Assembly (NCBI GenBank): GCA_040389305.1
Contig: JAZKAD010000047.1
Coordinates: 1-36,345, forward strand
Origin: JAZKAD01 sp040389305
Lineage (GTDB): Bacteria > Pseudomonadota > Alphaproteobacteria > Rickettsiales > Rickettsiaceae
DNA: 36,345 bases
Direction of reading: 5' to 3'
The notes under the pieces are model-generated. The model did not search any database. It saw only the letters and a list, made by a program, of their open reading frames with translations, and was not told the DNA's origin. How positions within the stretch are numbered: the first letter of the stretch is position 1; every line of letters starts with the position of its first letter. The position numbers were made by a program, and so were the translations under genes. Below, piece by piece: positions 33,033-36,345 of this stretch.

Positions 33033-34143
33033 TTACTCCGCCCCCTTTCCTACCCTCATAGCAAGGCTAGCTGATACAAATCTCTCTAGATCACCATCTA
33101 AGACTCCTTGAGTATCTGAGGTTTCAACAGAGGTTCGAACATCCTTCACCATTTGATATGGTTGCAGTACATAAGAGCGAATCTGATGCCCCCAGCTATT
33201 ATCAGACTTAGTGGCATTTTGGCTGTTTATTGCATCCTCTTGCTCCTTAAGTTCGCGCTCATACAACTTCGCTTTCAGCATTTTCATAGCCTCTGCTTTG
33301 TTTTTATGCTGCGACCTCCCGCTCTGACATTGTACTACAATATTTGTAGGTATATGAGTAATACGCACAGCGGAATCTGTTGTGTTAACATGCTGTCCGC
33401 CAGCGCCTGATGACCTATATGTATCAATTCTTAGATCTTTATCATCGATTACTATATTAATTGCATCATCCACTTCCGGAAAAACCCAAGCACTTGCAAA
33501 GCTTGTCATTCTCTTGCCCGCTGCATTAAAAGGCGAAATACGCACAAGACGATGTACGCCTGATTCGGTTTTAAACCATCCATAGGCTTTTAAACCAGTA
33601 ATTTGTATGGTGCAGGATTTGATGCCAGCATCCTCGCCGTTGATCATATTGATGATTTCTGCTTTAAAACCAAGGCGTTCAGCAAAGCGTAAATACATAC
33701 GCATCATAATAGACGCCCAGTCGTGGCTCTCAGTACCACCTGCCCCAGCGTTTATGTCTAAGAAGCAGTTATTTGCATCTGCTTCGCCAGAAAACAGGCA
33801 TTCAGTCTCGAATTTGCCAGAAGTAACAGCAAGTTCTTTGAGAGTCGATTCAACTTCATCAAGCATGAATTCGTCCTGCTCGGACTCCGCCATTAATGCT
33901 AGCTCCATGCTGTCACTTAGGCTAGTTTCCATTTTAGCGTAATTTCCGAGATTATTTTCTAGCTCGCTTTTTTCTTTAAGGAGTTTTTGAGCAGCTTGTT
34001 GATTGTTCCAAAGGGCTGGATCTTCGGATTTTTCTTTAAGTTCTTCGAGTTTTTTTAAAGATGCATCTAAGTCAAAGAGACCTCTTGAGCAAAGATAATG
34101 ATTGCTCTATTTGTGTTTTATAATGTTCGATTTGTGAACGCAT
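33033..34143 (-). CDS. prfB: Peptide chain release factor 2, with programmed +1 frameshift
   Basis: RF2 ends translation at UAA and UGA. The gene starts with ATG at 34143 and encodes 23 residues (MRSQIEHYKTQIEQ...) to an in-frame TGA at 34074-34072. A +1 shift there continues as DLDASLKKLEELKEKSED and gives a 369-residue protein of normal RF2 length. Diagnostic motifs are SPF in RISPFNAAGKR (stop-codon reading) and GGQ in SSGAGGQHVN (peptide release). A downstream-only reading from ATG 33932 would lack the N-terminal domain and should not be used. The low RF2 level promotes the shift, so the gene is autoregulated. A promoter candidate lies at 34169-34197. Confidence 0.96.
34072..34085 (-). 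promoter_or_regulatory. prfB programmed +1 frameshift site
   Basis: On the minus strand the site reads AGAGG TCT CTT TGA, followed by C. CTT is the slippery codon, TGA the in-frame stop, and AGAGG three bases before CTT is the internal Shine-Dalgarno-like stimulator, with the same spacing as in E. coli. Confidence 0.95.
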
Positions 34144-34168
34144 GATGGCCTTGCTTAATTGATGCTGA

Positions 34169-34197
34169 ATTCTAATAAAAAACGCACTAAAAGGCAA
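34169..34197 (-). promoter_or_regulatory. Candidate prfB promoter
   Basis: On the minus strand TTGCCT (34197-34192) and TAGAAT (34174-34169) are 17 bp apart, predicting a start near 34162 and a leader of about 20 bases. Confidence 0.5.
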
Positions 34198-34266
34198 GTT
34201 AACAATATAAAAGGACTGTATAAGATAGATATATGGGGCTCATGGAGAGGGTTTAGCACATGTTTC

Positions 34267-35796
34267 TTATAGAGGCAAATTATCGTGCTTTTTCCAAGGT
34301 TTATCAATTTTTTTGTGCTTCAAAAAAGCAAGGGCTTTACAAATGCGCCACCTGGTATTCTGAGGTTTAATTATATCATCCAAAAACCCTCTAGAAGCCG
34401 CAACAAAAGGCGATGTTACGCTTTCTTTGTATTCCTGAATTTTTTGCTCCTTTATTTCAGAAGAAGCGGCATCTTTATGTAAAATAGATATAGCGCCTTC
34501 AGCACCCATCACGGCTATTTCTGCATTAGCCCAAGCGTAATTTACATCACCTTTAAGATGCTTAGAGTTCATTACTATATAAGCACCGCCATAAGCTTTT
34601 CTTGTAATCACAGTAATTTTAGGCACTGTTGCTTCGGCATATGCATACAAAAGCTTAGCTCCATGCTTAATAATCCCGCCATATTCTTGCTCAGTTCCAG
34701 GAAGAAATCCAGGTACGTCCACCAGGGTAACGAGAGGAATATTGAAAGCATCACAAAAACGGATAAACCTCGCTGCTTTTCTTGAGGCATTAATGTCTAA
34801 ACATCCAGCAAGATGCATAGGTTGATTTGCTACAATGCCGACTACATTACCCTCCATGTAGCCAAATCCAATAATAATATTTTTTGCAAAATCTGGCTGC
34901 AACTCAAAAAAATATGACTCATCTACTATTCTCTCAATAAGCTCCTTCATGTCATAAGGCTTATTAGGGTTGGAAGGAACCAAGGTGCTGAGAGACATTT
35001 CAACTCTATCGGCCGAGTCTTTAGTGGGCCTTGTAGGAGCTAAATGCCGGTTAGAGAGAGGGAGGAAATTAAAAAAAGATCGAGCCTCCAGTAAGGCCTC
35101 TATATCATTGGTAAAAGCAAGATCCGCTACTCCGCTTTTAGTGGTATGCATCTTAGCGCCACCAAGTTTTTCTTGGCTAACTTCTTCTCCGGTTACAGTT
35201 TTCACTACATCCGGCCCCGTCACGAACATATAAGAACTATTCTTGACCATAAAAATAAAGTCTGTCAGAGCCGGGGAGTATACAGCCCCACCAGCGCAAG
35301 GACCCATAACAAGAGAGATTTGCGGAATTACACCGGATGCCGTAACATTGCGCTGAAAAATCTCTCCATAACCACCAAGAGAATCTACGCCTTCTTGGAT
35401 ACGAGCTCCTCCTGAGTCATTAATACCAATAACAGGAGCGCCAACTTGCATTGCGGTATCTATTAATTGGCAGATTTTTTTGGCATGTTGTTCTCCAAGA
35501 GACCCGCCGAGAACGGTAAAATCTTGGCTATAGACAAATACGAGTCTTCCATTGATAGTGCCATGCCCCGCAACTACTCCATCACCAGGGAATGTCTTAT
35601 TCTGCATATCAAAATTCGTGCAACGATGCTCTGCAAACATGCCAGTTTCTTCGAAGCTATCGTGATCCAAAAGAATCTCAATCCTTTCTCGTGCCGTCAA
35701 TTTACCCTTTGAATGCTGAACTTTAATGCGGGCAGCGCCCCCAGCAATTCTTGCGCTATGGCGCTTTTCTTCGAGTAATTGATTGTCAATATTCAT
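34267..35796 (-). CDS. pccB: Propionyl-CoA carboxylase beta chain
   Basis: PccB is the carboxyltransferase subunit that moves CO2 from biotin to propionyl-CoA, giving methylmalonyl-CoA for entry to the TCA cycle as succinyl-CoA. The 509 residues match the family. The N-terminal half has GKLTARERIEILLDHDSFEE and the acyl-CoA-binding region with GGARIQEGVDSLGGYGEIF; the C-terminal half has DVPGFLPGTEQEYGGIIKHG and KAYGGAYIVMNSK, which form the biotin site. The start is ATG at 35796 without a clear ribosome-binding site. The alpha (biotin) subunit is not in this window. Acetyl-CoA carboxylase beta is excluded by length and motifs. Confidence 0.95.
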   Translation of the reverse strand: MNIDNQLLEEKRHSARIAGGAARIKVQHSKGKLTARERIEILLDHDSFEETGMFAEHRCTNFDMQNKTFPGDGVVAGHGTINGRLVFVYSQDFTVLGGSLGEQHAKKICQLIDTAMQVGAPVIGINDSGGARIQEGVDSLGGYGEIFQRNVTASGVIPQISLVMGPCAGGAVYSPALTDFIFMVKNSSYMFVTGPDVVKTVTGEEVSQEKLGGAKMHTTKSGVADLAFTNDIEALLEARSFFNFLPLSNRHLAPTRPTKDSADRVEMSLSTLVPSNPNKPYDMKELIERIVDESYFFELQPDFAKNIIIGFGYMEGNVVGIVANQPMHLAGCLDINASRKAARFIRFCDAFNIPLVTLVDVPGFLPGTEQEYGGIIKHGAKLLYAYAEATVPKITVITRKAYGGAYIVMNSKHLKGDVNYAWANAEIAVMGAEGAISILHKDAASSEIKEQKIQEYKESVTSPFVAASRGFLDDIIKPQNTRWRICKALAFLKHKKIDKPWKKHDNLPL

Positions 35797-35866
35797 AGCA
35801 ATGATTGGAATTAATTGATGTCTTGATCATAATTAGATTTTTACAAAACAACAGATAAATAATTAT

Positions 35867-35965
35867 TCAATTTTGTAGATTTTGAGCCATCCATACCAGA
35901 TGGTTATCTTGATCACGCTCTTTAAGAGCATTTTCATAACACCCTTTTTTATAACGCTTCGGAGA
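35867..35965 (-). pseudogene. Possible gene remnant between the EmrA and pccB genes
   Basis: A minus-strand frame without a start codon reads SPKRYKKGCYENALKERD and QDNHLVWMAQNLQN before TGA at 35867-35869, right after two stops. The composition is protein-like, but it is short, has no ATG and matches nothing I know. It may be a decayed 3' end or chance. Confidence 0.25.
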
Positions 35966-35994
35966 TTACTATAAAAGCTTAATATACCGGCTTA

Positions 35995-36345
35995 TTATCT
36001 CCTAATAGAAACGCTGACAGACATCCCCGCCCTAACAAGCCCCTCTATATCTTTGGGAGCTCTAAACTCTATAATTACTGGAAACCTCTGGACAACTTTC
36101 GTAAAATTTCCTGTTGCATTATCAGTAGGTATGAGGCTGAACTTACTACCTGACGCCGGGGAGATGCTCTTTATATATCCTTTAATTTTTCTCCCAGAAA
36201 TACCATCAAAAGATATCCAAGCTTTCATCCCTGCCCTTAGATTGGTTACCTGGGTTTCTTTAAAATTCGCTTTGATATAGAGCTTGTCTACTGGAACTAA
36301 GGCCGCAAGAGGTTGTCCCTGTCTTATAAAATTACCAGTCTTCAT
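35995..36345 (-). CDS. HlyD/EmrA-family efflux adaptor, C-terminal part (runs off window)
   Basis: This is the C-terminal 116 residues of a membrane-fusion adaptor that links an inner-membrane MFS pump to an outer-membrane channel for drug export. Characteristic segments are RQGQPLAALVPVDKLYIKAN (lipoyl/beta-barrel junction), FKETQVTNLRAGM, and the EmrA hallmark NFTKVVQRFPVIIEF, ending GLVRAGMSVSVSIRR. The ATG at 36343-36345 coincides with the window edge and is internal to the real gene, whose N-terminus lies outside. The MFS partner (EmrB type) is not seen downstream; pccB follows after 198 bp. Confidence 0.88.
   Translation of the reverse strand: MKTGNFIRQGQPLAALVPVDKLYIKANFKETQVTNLRAGMKAWISFDGISGRKIKGYIKSISPASGSKFSLIPTDNATGNFTKVVQRFPVIIEFRAPKDIEGLVRAGMSVSVSIRR

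Noticed and set aside
33033..33932. prfB starting at ATG 33932 (299 residues)
   Set aside because: Upstream in-frame sequence continues RF2 similarity to the frameshift site; the real gene starts at 34143.

Overview
The window is a gene-dense, AT-rich piece of a bacterial chromosome. It most resembles a host-associated alphaproteobacterium of Rickettsiales or Holosporales type. Supporting signs are the sdhCDAB order, the alphaproteobacterial style of FliJ, PccB and the PpiD-like protein, low GC, large lineage-specific coiled-coil/helical proteins, and dependence on salvaged thiamine (a riboswitch-controlled transporter plus thiamine pyrophosphokinase). The family or genus cannot be fixed from sequence alone. 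No tRNA, rRNA, CRISPR array, transposase or phage gene was found.

Layout. 1-1067: end of a membrane sensor histidine kinase. 1195-4650: succinate dehydrogenase operon sdhC-sdhD-sdhA-sdhB; sdhA contains a 10-N assembly gap that falsely splits it. 4716-8350, minus strand: two lineage-specific genes, a 967-residue helical protein with degenerate repeats and a coiled-coil protein. 8351-8822: gene-free divergent region with three DnaA-box-like sites and a perfect hairpin. 8823-10163: phaB and an orphan gene with its own promoter and terminator. 10321-15955: ilvE, priA, secG, tpiA and a PpiD-like chaperone. 16121-17716: phaA and fliJ. 17737-23821, minus strand: a response regulator downstream of ftsK, ccmF, and a CNNM/CorC transporter whose junction with ccmF carries a 37-bp tandem duplication. 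23925-25343: rpsF-rpsR-rplI with a clear promoter and terminator. 25517-27084: corA and a MepB-family gene. 27251-28291: promoter, TPP riboswitch, SemiSWEET/PQ-loop transporter and thiamine pyrophosphokinase. 28441-32914, minus strand: accessory-looking block (tag, SDR, APH-type kinase, a 39-residue antitoxin-like ORF, lipoprotein hydrolase, chloramphenicol phosphotransferase-like kinase). 33033-36345, minus strand: prfB with its programmed +1 frameshift, pccB, and the end of an EmrA/HlyD adaptor.

How the genes fit together. SDH and propionyl-CoA carboxylase feed the TCA cycle. PhaA and PhaB form the acetyl-CoA to 3-hydroxybutyryl-CoA branch of polyhydroxybutyrate metabolism. CcmF supports cytochrome c maturation. 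The thiamine cassette most plausibly imports thiamine and converts it directly to TPP, with the ribosome-binding site of the transporter built into the aptamer. That cassette is the strongest candidate here for a poorly described system, because a three-helix SemiSWEET is an unusual gene to sit under a TPP riboswitch. Other points for follow-up are the repeat protein pair, the DnaA-box region, the degenerate receiver domain next to ftsK, and the antibiotic-kinase-like block with an antitoxin-like leader ORF.
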